From the NCBI RefSeq assembly GCF_000235605.1, contig NC_016584.1, positions 732,001 to 796,000 of the forward strand: DNA of 64,000 bases, in the 5' to 3' direction. The position numbers and the translations under genes are program-made. The notes below the pieces were generated by a model. The model made no database searches, was not told where the DNA came from, and saw nothing but the letters and a program-made list of their open reading frames with translations. The stretch is from Desulfosporosinus orientis DSM 765 (GTDB lineage Bacteria > Bacillota > Desulfitobacteriia > Desulfitobacteriales > Desulfitobacteriaceae). Each line of letters opens with the position of its first letter. Position 1 is the stretch's first letter. This document shows positions 27,282 to 36,559 of the stretch, one piece after another.

Positions 27282-30200
27282 GTGGCGTCCGTCAAGAAAG
27301 TATTTACCTGGCTATAAAGGAACTGCATGAAAAAGAAGCATACCCAGTTGAGAATATTTGCAGAATATTAGACCTGAACAGGTCATCCTATTACAAATGG
27401 CTCCACCGCAGCAAGAGCATCCGTGAGTATGAAAACGAAGCTTTGCTGCACAAGCTTGGTTATCTCTATGCGGAATTCCACGGAATATATGGATACAGGC
27501 GACTAACAGATGAGCTGAACGCCCGATACGAGACCAGCTACAACTACAAGAGAATATATCGTCTGACCCAACTGGTGGGCATAAAAGCAGTCATCCGTAG
27601 GAAGCGTCCGCAGTACCAACGTTCTACGCCGGAAGTTACAGCCGAAAACATTCTCAGCCGTGATTTCACGGCTGAAAAGCTTAATGAGAAGTGGTTGACC
27701 GACGTCACAGAATTCAAGTATGGAGATAATGCAAAGCTGTATTTGAGCGCAATTCTAGACCTCAAAGACAAAGGTGTTGTCTCTTTCGCTATGGGCCGCA
27801 GCAATAATAACCAGCTCGTATTTGATACTTTTGATTTGGCAGTTTCCAAATACCCGGGTGCCCATCCGATGTTTCACAGCGACCGCGGTTTTCAAGTGCG
27901 ACAAGAAGTCGCTTGATATATTGCCGAAAGGCTACTCCATCCATTCGGGGTAACTCTATTGTGACTAGCGTGGATGGTAACGTCTGGGTTAGAAAGCTCA
28001 CAAGACAATGTGGAAATCCGAGTAGCCTAAAACTGGGACAACTGCTAGAGTAAGAAAGCTATGGAGAACGTAAAGTGAATCACTGTAGGAATCGTTACGC
28101 TGGAGGAAGCGAAATAGGCTGAAACGCTTCGACCAAAATGGTAAGGAGTCAAGCAACGGAGAACTGGCAAACCAATGCGAATGGATAAAGAACTCCCGGT
28201 TCAAAGGTGGCTCCTAAGGCTTTCACAATTATGTATCAGGCGGAACTTGGTAAACCCTATATGCTCCTCACTATAATGAGGTATCTAACCGCAAGGGAGC
28301 GAAACGGCATAGAGGGCAGAAGAAAAGGATAAAAAGCGAAGGCTACTTTTGTAATGAAAGAAGATAGGGGCTCGAACTTTGCCCTAACCTGAAAGGGTGC
28401 TGACTTATCCTGTGGTATTTCTTGGCAGGAATGGACGGTAAACTTATGAATTTTAGTAACTCAACGACGGATAAAACCGAGAGGCTAAAAGACTACAAAG
28501 CACTAGCCGACCAGTGGGAATCCATTGACTGGATACAGGTGCAAAAGGATGTCAATAGGCTACAAACCAGAATTGCCAAGGCGACAGTGAAGGGTGACAA
28601 GAACAAAGTTAAACGATTGCAATACTTACTAACCCATTCATTCAATGCAAAAGCCTTTGCAGTAAAGAAAGTAACCTCGAATAAAGGGAAAAACACCTCT
28701 GGTGTAGACAAGAAGTTATGGTCAACTTCGGCTTCAAAAATGAAAGCTGTGTTAGCACTTACGGATAAACACTACAGGACAAAACCTCTTAGGCGAGTTT
28801 ACATTGAAAAGAAAGGCAAAAACAAGAAACGACCGTTGGGAATCCCCACCATGTACGACAGGGCCATGCAGACACTGTATGCACTAGCACTCGAACCAGT
28901 AGCCGAAACTACAGGAGACGACATCTCCTTTGGTTTTCGTAAAGGAAGAAGTGCTAAAGATGCCTGTGAACAGATATTTTGTGTACTGGCAAGAAAATGT
29001 TCTCCTACATGGATCTTAGAAGGAGACATAAAGGGCTGTTTTGATAACATTAATCATGATTGGTTACAAGAGAATATACCGATGGACAAAAGAATAATGA
29101 ACCAATTTTTAAAATCGGGATTCATTTATGAGGGTAACCTATTTCCTACGATCGTCGGTTCACCACAAGGCGGGGCTATATCAAGTCTTTATGCAAATAT
29201 GACCCTGGATGGTCTTGAACAATTAATTCAGGATAAATACCACCGAAATTCAAAGGGCAAAATAGAAAATCACTACCGTGCAAAAACCAAAGTAAATCTA
29301 GTGAGATATGCTGATGACTTCATCATAACCGCAAATACAAAAGAAATAGCGGAAGAAATCAAAGACGTTGTCAGTCAATTTCTTAAAATTCGAGGGTTAA
29401 CTTTATCCGAAGAAAAAACAATGATTACGCATATAGATGACGGCTTCGACTTTCTTGGTTGGACATTTCGAAAGTACAAGGGAAAATTGATTGTCAAGCC
29501 ATCAAAGACTTCAATAAAAACCATGATAAGGAAATGTGCTACTATTATTCTGAAAGAAGGAAAGGCACACCGTCAATCCAAATTAATCCGAAGATTAAAT
29601 CAAGTGATTAGAGGATGGTCTAACTATCACAGACATGTTGTAGCAAGTCAAGCCTTTTCCTATGTCAACAACACACTATATCTTCTACTACAATGTTGGG
29701 CAAAACACCGACACCCCAACAAAAGCAAATGGTGGAGAATGAACAAGTATTGGCATGAAAAGAATGGGAAGAGATGGTTGTTCTTATCGGATGAATACAG
29801 CCTTATAAACCTAAGAAGGATAGCCATCATCCGACACTCTAAATTACAGATTTCTAAAAACCCCTTCATACACGAAGCATATTTTGTGAAAAGAAGGATG
29901 AAATTAAAATCACTGATTGCCGCCAGAAATGGTGAAGAAATGCCTGAGCCGTATGAGCGGGAAACTCTCACGTACGGTTCTTAGACGAGGGAAAGGGAGC
30001 AATCCCTTTTCTTTAGTCGATTATACAAATAAGCAATTCAAGACCAGATTGGACAAGGCCGGAATGATACAAAGCATGTCGCGTGTCGGTCGCTGCATCG
30101 ATAACGGCCCCATGGAAGGTTTCTGGGGTATTCTCAAATGCGAAATGTACTACCTTGGTAACTTCAAGGATTATGACAGCCTAGCAGCGGCCATTGAGAG

Positions 30201-30294
30201 CTACATATACTTCTACAACTACGAGCGCCGGCAAAAGAAGCTGAACAAAATGTCACCAATGACTTACCGTCAGTTGCTCGAAAACGCTGCATAA
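27281..30294 (+). CDS. IS3-family transposase OrfB, interrupted by a group II intron
   Basis: The coding sequence is 27281-27895 joined to 30022-30294, in the -1 frame relative to orfA. The integrase core reads WLTDVTEF (first Asp), FHSDRGFQ (second Asp) and, beyond the intron, GPMEGFWG (Glu). Exactly 35 residues separate the second Asp from the Glu once the exons are joined, as expected for DD(35)E. Without splicing, translation ends 7 codons into the intron. The intron is in sense orientation and at a codon boundary, so splicing would restore a full transposase. Confidence 0.88.
28446..29984 (+). CDS. ltrA: Group II intron reverse transcriptase/maturase
   Basis: About 512 residues, with RT domains including GIPTMYDRAMQTLYALALEP, the QGGAISSLYANM block and the YADD active site (VRYADDFIITA), then a maturase X domain (IRGWSNYHRHVV). 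No HNH endonuclease motif is evident, so mobility may rely on replication forks or reverse splicing into single-stranded DNA. The start is uncertain; in-frame candidates are 28431 and 28446. The reading frame runs through intron domain V and stops just after it. Confidence 0.9.
   Translation: MNFSNSTTDKTERLKDYKALADQWESIDWIQVQKDVNRLQTRIAKATVKGDKNKVKRLQYLLTHSFNAKAFAVKKVTSNKGKNTSGVDKKLWSTSASKMKAVLALTDKHYRTKPLRRVYIEKKGKNKKRPLGIPTMYDRAMQTLYALALEPVAETTGDDISFGFRKGRSAKDACEQIFCVLARKCSPTWILEGDIKGCFDNINHDWLQENIPMDKRIMNQFLKSGFIYEGNLFPTIVGSPQGGAISSLYANMTLDGLEQLIQDKYHRNSKGKIENHYRAKTKVNLVRYADDFIITANTKEIAEEIKDVVSQFLKIRGLTLSEEKTMITHIDDGFDFLGWTFRKYKGKLIVKPSKTSIKTMIRKCATIILKEGKAHRQSKLIRRLNQVIRGWSNYHRHVVASQAFSYVNNTLYLLLQCWAKHRHPNKSKWWRMNKYWHEKNGKRWLFLSDEYSLINLRRIAIIRHSKLQISKNPFIHEAYFVKRRMKLKSLIAARNGEEMPEPYERETLTYGS
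29946..29980 (+). other. Group II intron domain V (catalytic hairpin)
   Basis: The segment starts GAGCCGTATGAGCGGGAAAC and ends CACGTACGGTTC. Stem arms GAGCCGTA and TACGGTTC enclose a GAAA tetraloop, with the AGC catalytic triad at the 5' base. It overlaps the last codons of the maturase frame. Confidence 0.93.
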
Positions 30295-30431
30295 AAAACT
30301 GGACCCCGTTATTGATGGGGCCCAGCGAATAGGTTTTATTTTTTCATCTGTCTACTTGACAGGGAGCGGTTCATATTTTAGTCTGCGGTTTGTTTCATAT
30401 ATAATAAAATTGAACCCTACTTATGGAGGCA

Positions 30432-30496
30432 AAGGCTTGTCCCAAATTCGGAATCGATTCCGAATTTTACGCGGGTAAGATTCTGGGACAAGCCTT
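30432..30496. repeat. Nested palindromic element
   Basis: Outer arms AAGGCTTGTCCCA (30432-30444) and TGGGACAAGCCTT (30484-30496) enclose a perfect 24-bp palindrome at 30445-30468 plus an unpaired ACGCGGGTAAGATTC-type segment. It lies between the IS and the SanA-like gene. It may be a dispersed palindromic repeat. Confidence 0.75.
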
Positions 30497-30615
30497 AGGC
30501 AAGGATCTTCCCCCTGTAGGGATCGCCTAGAACAAACAGGGGGTTGGTGAAAACTCTAATATGGAAATTCCTAAAGTTAAAAAATGATAAAGAGAGCATT
30601 GGGGAGGAAAGTCGA

Positions 30616-31293
30616 ATGTTATTGAAAAAGCGATTAAAACAAATAGTGATAGGCATGATTTCTGTTCTGTTTATCATAAGTACTTATGCTTTGATCATTA
30701 ATTATAAAGTTGAATCTGTGGGAAAAAAATATATCGTAAGTTCTGCGGAGGCTCCCATGGTGGATGCAATTCTGGTATTAGGAGCTTATGTCTTTCCCAG
30801 TGGAACAGTGTCCACGATGCTTAATGACCGCCTTACAGTGGGATATGAACTGTATGAACAGGAAAAGGCGCCTAAATTATTAGTTAGCGGAGATCATGGC
30901 AGGAAAGACTATGATGAAGTTAATTCAATGAAGAACTTTTTAAAGGCTAAAGGGGTTCCCGGTAAAGATGTGTTCATGGACCATGCGGGTTTCAGTACCT
31001 ATGAAAGCATGTACAGAGCAAGGGATATTTTCAAAGTCCGGAAAGTCATCATAGTCACTCAGGAGTATCACTTGAAGCGAGCGGTTTTCGTGGCAAGAGC
31101 TTTAGGCTTGGAGGCTTATGGAGTTGCTTCTGATAAGCGTGATTACGGACAGGTGATGGGCATGTATCAACTTAGAGAAATCGCCGCTCGGAACAAAGAC
31201 TTCTTATGGGCAAAAATCATTAAACCCAAACCAACATATCTGGGAGATGCCATCCCCGTCTTCGGAGATGGCAAAGCAACGGATGATCAATAA
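30616..31293 (+). CDS. SanA/YdcF-like DUF218 membrane protein
   Basis: A 225-residue protein with one N-terminal membrane anchor (IVIGMISVLFIISTYALII) and a DUF218 domain outside the membrane. Family motifs are DAILVLGAYVFPSG, LLVSGDHGR and VTQEYHLKRAVFVARALGL. SanA homologues are linked to envelope permeability and vancomycin sensitivity, but the reaction is not known. ATG 30616 follows GGGGAGG. Confidence 0.85.
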   Translation: MLLKKRLKQIVIGMISVLFIISTYALIINYKVESVGKKYIVSSAEAPMVDAILVLGAYVFPSGTVSTMLNDRLTVGYELYEQEKAPKLLVSGDHGRKDYDEVNSMKNFLKAKGVPGKDVFMDHAGFSTYESMYRARDIFKVRKVIIVTQEYHLKRAVFVARALGLEAYGVASDKRDYGQVMGMYQLREIAARNKDFLWAKIIKPKPTYLGDAIPVFGDGKATDDQ

Positions 31294-31299
31294 TAATCT

Positions 31300-31344
31300 C
31301 CACGCAGAACAACAATACATGTCGTAAATGTTCTGCGTGGTTTT
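31300..31344 (+). terminator. Intrinsic terminator after the SanA-like gene
   Basis: A perfect 12-bp stem (31300-31311 with 31329-31340) is followed by TTTT. Confidence 0.85.
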
Positions 31345-31420
31345 ATGTTCGTGGGTGAAAAATTTAAATAGTAAAGTTTAACTCAATAAAATAAAGGAAT
31401 TAGAAAAAATTCGGCGAATT

Positions 31421-31466
31421 TAAATTAGTCAGAATATGAATACTCATTCATATTCTGACTAATTTA
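31421..31466. repeat. 20-bp inverted repeat upstream of the enoyl-CoA hydratase gene
   Basis: 31421-31440 is the exact reverse complement of 31447-31466, with a 6-nt loop. No T run follows, so an operator or a mobile-repeat remnant is as likely as a terminator. It lies 53 nt upstream of the next gene. Confidence 0.7.
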
Positions 31467-31518
31467 AGTGCGGTCTTCATGATATTACTGATAAGGGACA
31501 AGAAAGGTGGAAGAACTG

Positions 31519-32304
31519 ATGAATTTAAAAACGGTTAATTTGGACATCATGGCTACGGGAGTAGCAGTGCTGACATTTAACAGGCCTGAAACCATGAATT
31601 CTGTCAATGATCAGCTTTGTCTAGATGTAAAAGCAGCCTGTAAGGAAGCAGCTGAGAATGACCAAGTTAAGGTGCTGGTTATCACGGGTGCGGGGAAAGG
31701 CTGGTCCAGCGGAGGGGATATTACAAGTTTAGCTTCTATGAAAGACCCTATCAGTGCCAAAGAAACCTATGATGGTTCCGGTGAGCTTGTCACAGCAATT
31801 TATGAACTGAAAAAGCCCGTCATAGCTGCACTCAACGGAGTGGTGGCTGGAGCTTCCGTTGCGGCTTGTTTGGCCTGTGATCTGATAATAGCTTCCGAAA
31901 GAGCGCGGATGGGCTTCACATTTATGCAGTTAGCTTTTTGCCCGGATAGCGGAGCCTCACACTTTCTTTTTCAAAAGGTAGGATATCACAAAGCTCTGGA
32001 GTTGCTGTGGTTTGGCAAAATCCTTGATGCAGAGGAGGCGGAAAAACTAGGATTATTCAATAAAGTTGTACCCCATGAGGAATGCTTGTCTGAAGCTATA
32101 CGCTGGGCTGAAAAATTAGCGTTGCAGCCATTAATGACGGTAGAGCTGGACAAAAAACTAATGCGTGAGGCGGGAAAAAATAATTATTATCAGCAGACGG
32201 AGCTGGAGGCCTTGTACCAGGTCTTAACTTGGTCTTCCGAAGATTTTAAAGAAGGGTGTGCTGCTTTTGCTGAGAAGCGAAAGCCTGTGTTTAAGAATCG
32301 CTAG
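31519..32304 (+). CDS. Enoyl-CoA hydratase/isomerase family protein
   Basis: A 261-residue crotonase-fold enzyme acting on acyl-CoA. The oxyanion-hole segments are SSGGDITSLA and NGVVAGASVAACLACDLIIAS, and the catalytic helix region is LAFCPDSGASHFLFQKVG. Whether it hydrates or isomerises cannot be told; the sequence is nearest the PaaG-like branch. ATG 31519 follows AAAGGTGG. It precedes a cyclase-family gene by 81 nt in the same direction. Confidence 0.88.
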   Translation: MNLKTVNLDIMATGVAVLTFNRPETMNSVNDQLCLDVKAACKEAAENDQVKVLVITGAGKGWSSGGDITSLASMKDPISAKETYDGSGELVTAIYELKKPVIAALNGVVAGASVAACLACDLIIASERARMGFTFMQLAFCPDSGASHFLFQKVGYHKALELLWFGKILDAEEAEKLGLFNKVVPHEECLSEAIRWAEKLALQPLMTVELDKKLMREAGKNNYYQQTELEALYQVLTWSSEDFKEGCAAFAEKRKPVFKNR

Positions 32305-32385
32305 TTTCAAGCCAATACTCCATTCTTTACATTAAAGGCCGGTGAGGGTATAGTAGTCCTAGATGTTTGAATATAGGAGGGTACT

Positions 32386-33036
32386 ATGCAGGTTGTTGAT
32401 CTCTCCCACGTCATTTCTTCAGATATGCCTGTGTTTCCGGGAACGGAACAGCCGGTTTTTCAAAAAGCAAACACCATAGAAAAGGATGGCTTTCGAGAGG
32501 CGAAAATCACAATGTATTCCCATACAGGTACTCATATTGATGCTCCTGCCCATATGATCGAGAAAGCCCTCTGCCTGGATGATTTGGAGATTGATAAATA
32601 CATTGGAACGGCTGTTATTGTCGATGTTTCTAAATCAAAGCTCAGCCTAATTGACCTGGAAGCCTTGCAGTCATATGCAGAAACTATAAACCAGGCGGAT
32701 TTTCTTGTTCTAAAAACAGGATGGAGCCGTTTTTGGGGACAACCAAATTACTATTCCGGTTTTCCTGCCTTAAGCAAAGAAGCAGCCGGTTGGCTGTCAG
32801 GATTTAACCTGAAAGGAATCGGTATAGATGCCATTTCTATTGATAGTATGGATACAGAGGACTTTCCAATTCACAAACTATTTTCAGAGAAGAACATTTT
32901 AATTATTGAGAATCTTGCAAACTTGGATTTAATCAGCCAAGAAATATTTATCTTAAGCATCATGCCATTAAAGACTAAGGCTGCCGATGGTTCACCTGTG
33001 CGGGCATTTGCTATCCTAGATGCTCAATTAAGTTAA
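32386..33036 (+). CDS. Cyclase-family protein (kynurenine formamidase-like)
   Basis: A 216-residue metal-dependent hydrolase of the cyclase family (PF04199). The metal-binding motif HTGTHIDAPAHM is intact, and GIDAISIDSMD follows. Homologues hydrolyse N-formylkynurenine, isatin or cyclic amides; the substrate here is unknown. GGAGGGT is the RBS. Confidence 0.87.
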   Translation: MQVVDLSHVISSDMPVFPGTEQPVFQKANTIEKDGFREAKITMYSHTGTHIDAPAHMIEKALCLDDLEIDKYIGTAVIVDVSKSKLSLIDLEALQSYAETINQADFLVLKTGWSRFWGQPNYYSGFPALSKEAAGWLSGFNLKGIGIDAISIDSMDTEDFPIHKLFSEKNILIIENLANLDLISQEIFILSIMPLKTKAADGSPVRAFAILDAQLS

Positions 33037-33120
33037 AGATATGATTAAGAAATATTTAGTATGGATGTTTATTAAAGGGTTTATAGTGTAAATTTACAAC
33101 TCTAAAATGAGATAAGAAAA

Positions 33121-33168
33121 CACCTTCCTGGAGATTTTAAATTTAGTCACTAAAATCATAGGGAGGTG
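33121..33168 (+). promoter_or_regulatory. Hairpin overlapping the ribosome site of the VanX-CapA gene
   Basis: CACCTTCC (33121-33128) pairs with GGGAGGTG (33161-33168), one G-U pair included, and GATTTTA pairs with TAAAATC inside. The right arm is the ribosome site, and CTTTTT lies between it and the ATG at 33177. It could act as a terminator-like block or as a translation gate. Confidence 0.55.
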
Positions 33169-33176
33169 GTCTTTTT

Positions 33177-34697
33177 ATGATTAAGAGGATTCTGGCTTTC
33201 TTGATGACGATACTACTTGTTGGCGTGTTTTCTGCTCCTGTTCAAGGAGAAGAAAACTCCAATCTCAGTGAAATAAATAATACTCAACAGAAAAAAGATT
33301 TTGTCGATGTTCAGACGATAATTCCCAATGTGGAATTAGATATTAGATATGCAACGGTTAATAATTTTACCCATTCGAAACTCTACACAAGTTCTCGAGC
33401 ACTCCTTCGGCGCGGAACGGCTGAAAAACTTAAAAAAATTGCAGATGAAGTTGGGAAAAAGGGATATCATTTAAAAATTTGGGATGCTTATCGGAACCCT
33501 AAGGTACAGTTTGCCTTATGGGAACATAAACCTGATTCACGCTATATAGCCAATCCTCATAAGGGTTATTCCAGTCATAGTCGGGGATCAGCGGTTGATT
33601 TAACCTTGGTTAATTCTCAGGGAAAAGAGCTTGAAATGCCTTCAAGTTTTGACTGCTTTACTGCTCAAGCTAGTCAGACTAATGACAATGGATTGTATTT
33701 AAGGAAGGTAATGCTTAAGTACGGCTTTAAAGCATTAGCCACTGAATGGTGGCATTTTGAGGATTTGGATGAGTATCAGCCATTTGATGATCAGGTTCCG
33801 GTATCTCTAAAAGCCAATAGAAAAAGTGGAGAAGTGACGATAACCCTTAGTGCCATTGGTGATGTTACCTTGGGGCAAGATGAACGATTCCCCTATGCAG
33901 AAAGCTTTAATCAGTACTATGCAAGCCAAGGGTCTGGTTATTTCTTCTCTGGTGTAAGGGGGATTTTAAGCGAGGATGATCTGACGATTGCCAATTTAGA
34001 AGGGCCTCTCACAGAAGCCCTGGATCGGCCTAATAAGAGCTTCCAAGGAGACCGGGCTTTCTTTTTTAAGGGAAATCCACATTACACGGCAATCCTTAAG
34101 GATGGCAGTGTGGAAGCAGTTAACCTGGCCAATAATCATAGCATGGACTTTTTATATAAAGGATATTTCGACACTATCTCGACGTTAGATCATGTAGGGA
34201 TTATTAGCTTTGGAGGGAATAAAGTTTCTATTTTTGAAAAGAGAGGTGTCAGAATAGGCTTAATCGGCGTTAACACCTTGGGACCCATCGAAGAGGGAGT
34301 TAACACAAGAAACTTGATGACGGATCTTAAGAATTGTATTAAATCTTTAAAAGAAAAGACCTCATTGATTATCGTAAGCTTTCATTGGGGTAAGGAAAAC
34401 AAATATTACCCTATAGAAGAACAGCGTAAACTTGGGCAATTCGCTGTTGATCAAGGGGCAGACTTAGTTCTCGGTCATCATCCCCATGTCCTGCAGGCCT
34501 ATGAACTATACAAAGGCAAATGTATTGTCTATAGTTTAGGTAACTTTGTGTTTGGAGGCAATCCTAACCCCTGGTATAAATACACCGAGATCTTTCGTCA
34601 AGAATTTCGCTTTGCTAATGGGAAGTTTGTTGAAGCAGTTCCGCCTCAGATAATACCGTGCAATTTATTGACAAAGTATCGGCCTGAGCCGTCATAG
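33177..34697 (+). CDS. Secreted VanX-type D,D-dipeptidase fused to a CapA-type phosphatase-like domain
   Basis: A 506-residue protein with a signal peptide. Residues about 40-205 are a peptidase M15D (VanX/DdpX) domain with zinc and catalytic motifs SSHSRGSAVDLTL and EWWHFED. Residues about 220-500 are a CapA/PgsA metallophosphatase-like domain with SAIGDVTLG, NLEGPLT, NLANNHSMD and LGHHPHVLQ. The family functions are D-Ala-D-Ala hydrolysis and poly-gamma-glutamate or capsule assembly. The joint role in one exported protein is unknown; wall recycling or remodelling is an inference. Confidence 0.9.
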   Translation: MIKRILAFLMTILLVGVFSAPVQGEENSNLSEINNTQQKKDFVDVQTIIPNVELDIRYATVNNFTHSKLYTSSRALLRRGTAEKLKKIADEVGKKGYHLKIWDAYRNPKVQFALWEHKPDSRYIANPHKGYSSHSRGSAVDLTLVNSQGKELEMPSSFDCFTAQASQTNDNGLYLRKVMLKYGFKALATEWWHFEDLDEYQPFDDQVPVSLKANRKSGEVTITLSAIGDVTLGQDERFPYAESFNQYYASQGSGYFFSGVRGILSEDDLTIANLEGPLTEALDRPNKSFQGDRAFFFKGNPHYTAILKDGSVEAVNLANNHSMDFLYKGYFDTISTLDHVGIISFGGNKVSIFEKRGVRIGLIGVNTLGPIEEGVNTRNLMTDLKNCIKSLKEKTSLIIVSFHWGKENKYYPIEEQRKLGQFAVDQGADLVLGHHPHVLQAYELYKGKCIVYSLGNFVFGGNPNPWYKYTEIFRQEFRFANGKFVEAVPPQIIPCNLLTKYRPEPS

Positions 34698-34713
34698 CAG
34701 GGCTAGATAAGGA

Positions 34714-34750
34714 AAAGGCACCTCATTCACTTTGTGAACGAGGTGCCTTT
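34714..34750. terminator. Bidirectional intrinsic terminator
   Basis: An 11-bp stem (34714-34724 with 34740-34750), extended by TTCAC/GTGAA, lies between two convergent genes with A- and T-rich ends. Confidence 0.85.
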
Positions 34751-34765
34751 ACTGCAACATTTGCG

Positions 34766-36559
34766 TTATAGAGATCTGTTAGCACCATGAAGACTGTTAT
34801 ATCTCTTATTGTTAGTTGCGATGATATAAATTGCAGTAGCCCATACTAATGCGGCAATAATTGTTCCAGCATTGAGGAACCCTTTTTGAGCCGTATAGAG
34901 GATAGAATAACCGATTGCACCGGGAAGGAAGGCATAATAAGCAAATACAACCAGAGTTTTACGGATGACATAACCTTCTTTTCCAAGGAGACCAACAACG
35001 GCTGAAGCAGCAACAACATTGTGTACGCAGATAACGTTTCCTGCTGCACCGCCGATTGCCTGCAGGGCTACAATCCAAGTGGGGTCAACCCCAATACGTT
35101 CTCCTACACCGAACTGGAACAAGGAGAACATCATGTTTGATACGGTATTACTTCCTGCAACAAAGGCTCCAAGGCCGCCAATGAGGGGAGCGAAGATCGG
35201 CCAGGCAGATCCGGCTAATCCTGCGACGGCTTCGGCGAGGACAATAGGCATTTTATCAAAACCTGCAGCACCGCCTGCGGAATTCATAAATACTTGAACC
35301 ATTGGAACAGTGAATATCAAAGCGGAACCCGCACCAAGCATTGTTTTTGCAGAGCTTTTCCACGCTCGGGCATAAGCGGCTCCATCCATTTTATGCATAA
35401 AAAATGTAATCAGGGATACGACGATAAAAACTGTACCAGGCAAGTATAAAGGCTGGAAGGAGGCAGTGATGGTTGTTCCGAAAATATTTGGCCAAACAAC
35501 GTTCCAACTCTTTACCCAACCTAAGAAAGGTAAGAAACTGAGACGAGTGAGAACGAGCAATAAGCCGACAAAAACATAAGGCATCCAAGCTGTAACACCG
35601 CTCATTCTCGTTTTAGCGGAGATATCCTTAATTTCAACGGAGCCTGTCCACGAAGGATCCCATTTTTCTTTGGGTTCGAAATCCCAAGCTTCGCCTTTCG
35701 GCATGAGGAAGCCTTTTTTAGCAGCGGTTACTACAATGGCCAGACCGGTTAATCCGCCAATCATGGAAGGAAACTCAGGTCCGAGCAAGTTAGCTACGGT
35801 AAGATAAGGGATTGTCATACAGAAGGCTGCAAATAGGGCGAATTTCCAAATCTTGAGACCTTCGCTGAAGGATTTGTTTTTACCAAAGTAGCGGGTCATG
35901 AAAGCGACAACAAAGAGAGGAATAAAGGCACCTGCGATGAAATGAAGGAAAGCAACTTTGGCTGCTATAGCAAAGCCAACAAAAGCATTCCAGTCAGTAT
36001 ACCCTAATGACTGAGCATAGGCTTGTAATTCAGGAGTTTTGAGACCTGTTCCAACGCCTACGAGCATCGGTGTTCCTACAGCACCGAAAGATACGGGGGT
36101 ACTTTGAATCATCATTCCAGCAACAACGGCAGCCATAGCTGGAAAACCAAGTCCGACCATCAAAGGAACAGCAACTGCAGCAGGAGTACCGAATCCTGAT
36201 GCACCTTCAATGAAGGAACCAAAGAGCCAAGCAACAATGATAACTTGAATTCTTCGATCGGCGGTGATTCCGGTGAAGCCTCGGCGGATAGCTTGTATAC
36301 CGCCACTTTCTTGCAAAGTGTTTAATAAAAGAATAGAGCCAAAAATAATGTACAACAGTGTACCGGCAGTGATAACACCATTAACAGTTGCGGCTCCTAC
36401 TTGGGCACCAGGGATTTTCCAAATAAAAAGGGCGAGAACTACTGCTACCACATATGAAATCGGCATAGCTTTACTTGCTGGCCATCTCAGGCCGACAAGA
36501 AAAATAGCGACAACAGCAATGGGGAGTAGGGAAAGAACAGCTAATAAACCAGTGTTCAT
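34766..36559 (-). CDS. lctP: L-lactate permease, LctP family
   Basis: A 597-residue polytopic membrane protein with about 13 hydrophobic helices, which carries lactate with protons. Family stretches such as [21 protein letters not shown] and [22 protein letters not shown] are clear. The start at 36559 is chosen because AGGAGG precedes it, while the in-frame ATG at 36586 lacks an RBS. Lactate use is supported by glcD-glcF-larA about 5 kb away. Confidence 0.93.
   Translation of the reverse strand: MNTGLLAVLSLLPIAVVAIFLVGLRWPASKAMPISYVVAVVLALFIWKIPGAQVGAATVNGVITAGTLLYIIFGSILLLNTLQESGGIQAIRRGFTGITADRRIQVIIVAWLFGSFIEGASGFGTPAAVAVPLMVGLGFPAMAAVVAGMMIQSTPVSFGAVGTPMLVGVGTGLKTPELQAYAQSLGYTDWNAFVGFAIAAKVAFLHFIAGAFIPLFVVAFMTRYFGKNKSFSEGLKIWKFALFAAFCMTIPYLTVANLLGPEFPSMIGGLTGLAIVVTAAKKGFLMPKGEAWDFEPKEKWDPSWTGSVEIKDISAKTRMSGVTAWMPYVFVGLLLVLTRLSFLPFLGWVKSWNVVWPNIFGTTITASFQPLYLPGTVFIVVSLITFFMHKMDGAAYARAWKSSAKTMLGAGSALIFTVPMVQVFMNSAGGAAGFDKMPIVLAEAVAGLAGSAWPIFAPLIGGLGAFVAGSNTVSNMMFSLFQFGVGERIGVDPTWIVALQAIGGAAGNVICVHNVVAASAVVGLLGKEGYVIRKTLVVFAYYAFLPGAIGYSILYTAQKGFLNAGTIIAALVWATAIYIIATNNKRYNSLHGANRSL

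Larger units (their letters stand above)
27896..30021 (+). mobile_element. Group II intron with reverse transcriptase
   Basis: The 5' end is GTGCGACAAG, the standard group II start, and the 3' end is CGAT after domain VI. Both boundaries are fixed by the transposase reading frame (GFQ | YTN). Domain V is at 29946-29980 and domain VI at about 29982-30021. The intron encodes its own reverse transcriptase/maturase. Length is 2126 nt. Confidence 0.93.
26530..30372 (+). mobile_element. IS3-family insertion sequence carrying a group II intron
   Basis: The ends are imperfect inverted repeats of about 24 bp sharing GAA, CTCCC and AGTAGACA, at 26530-26553 and 30349-30372. The flanks repeat ATATT (26525-26529 and 30373-30377), a likely 5-bp target duplication. 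Inside are orfA, orfB in the -1 frame and a 2126-nt intron, leaving an IS of about 1717 bp. Ends are read by eye and could shift by a base. Confidence 0.85.

Noticed and set aside
29917..30294. Separate transposase ORF after the intron
   Set aside because: Only 30022-30294 is exon 2 of the split orfB; the upstream codons are intron domains V and VI.
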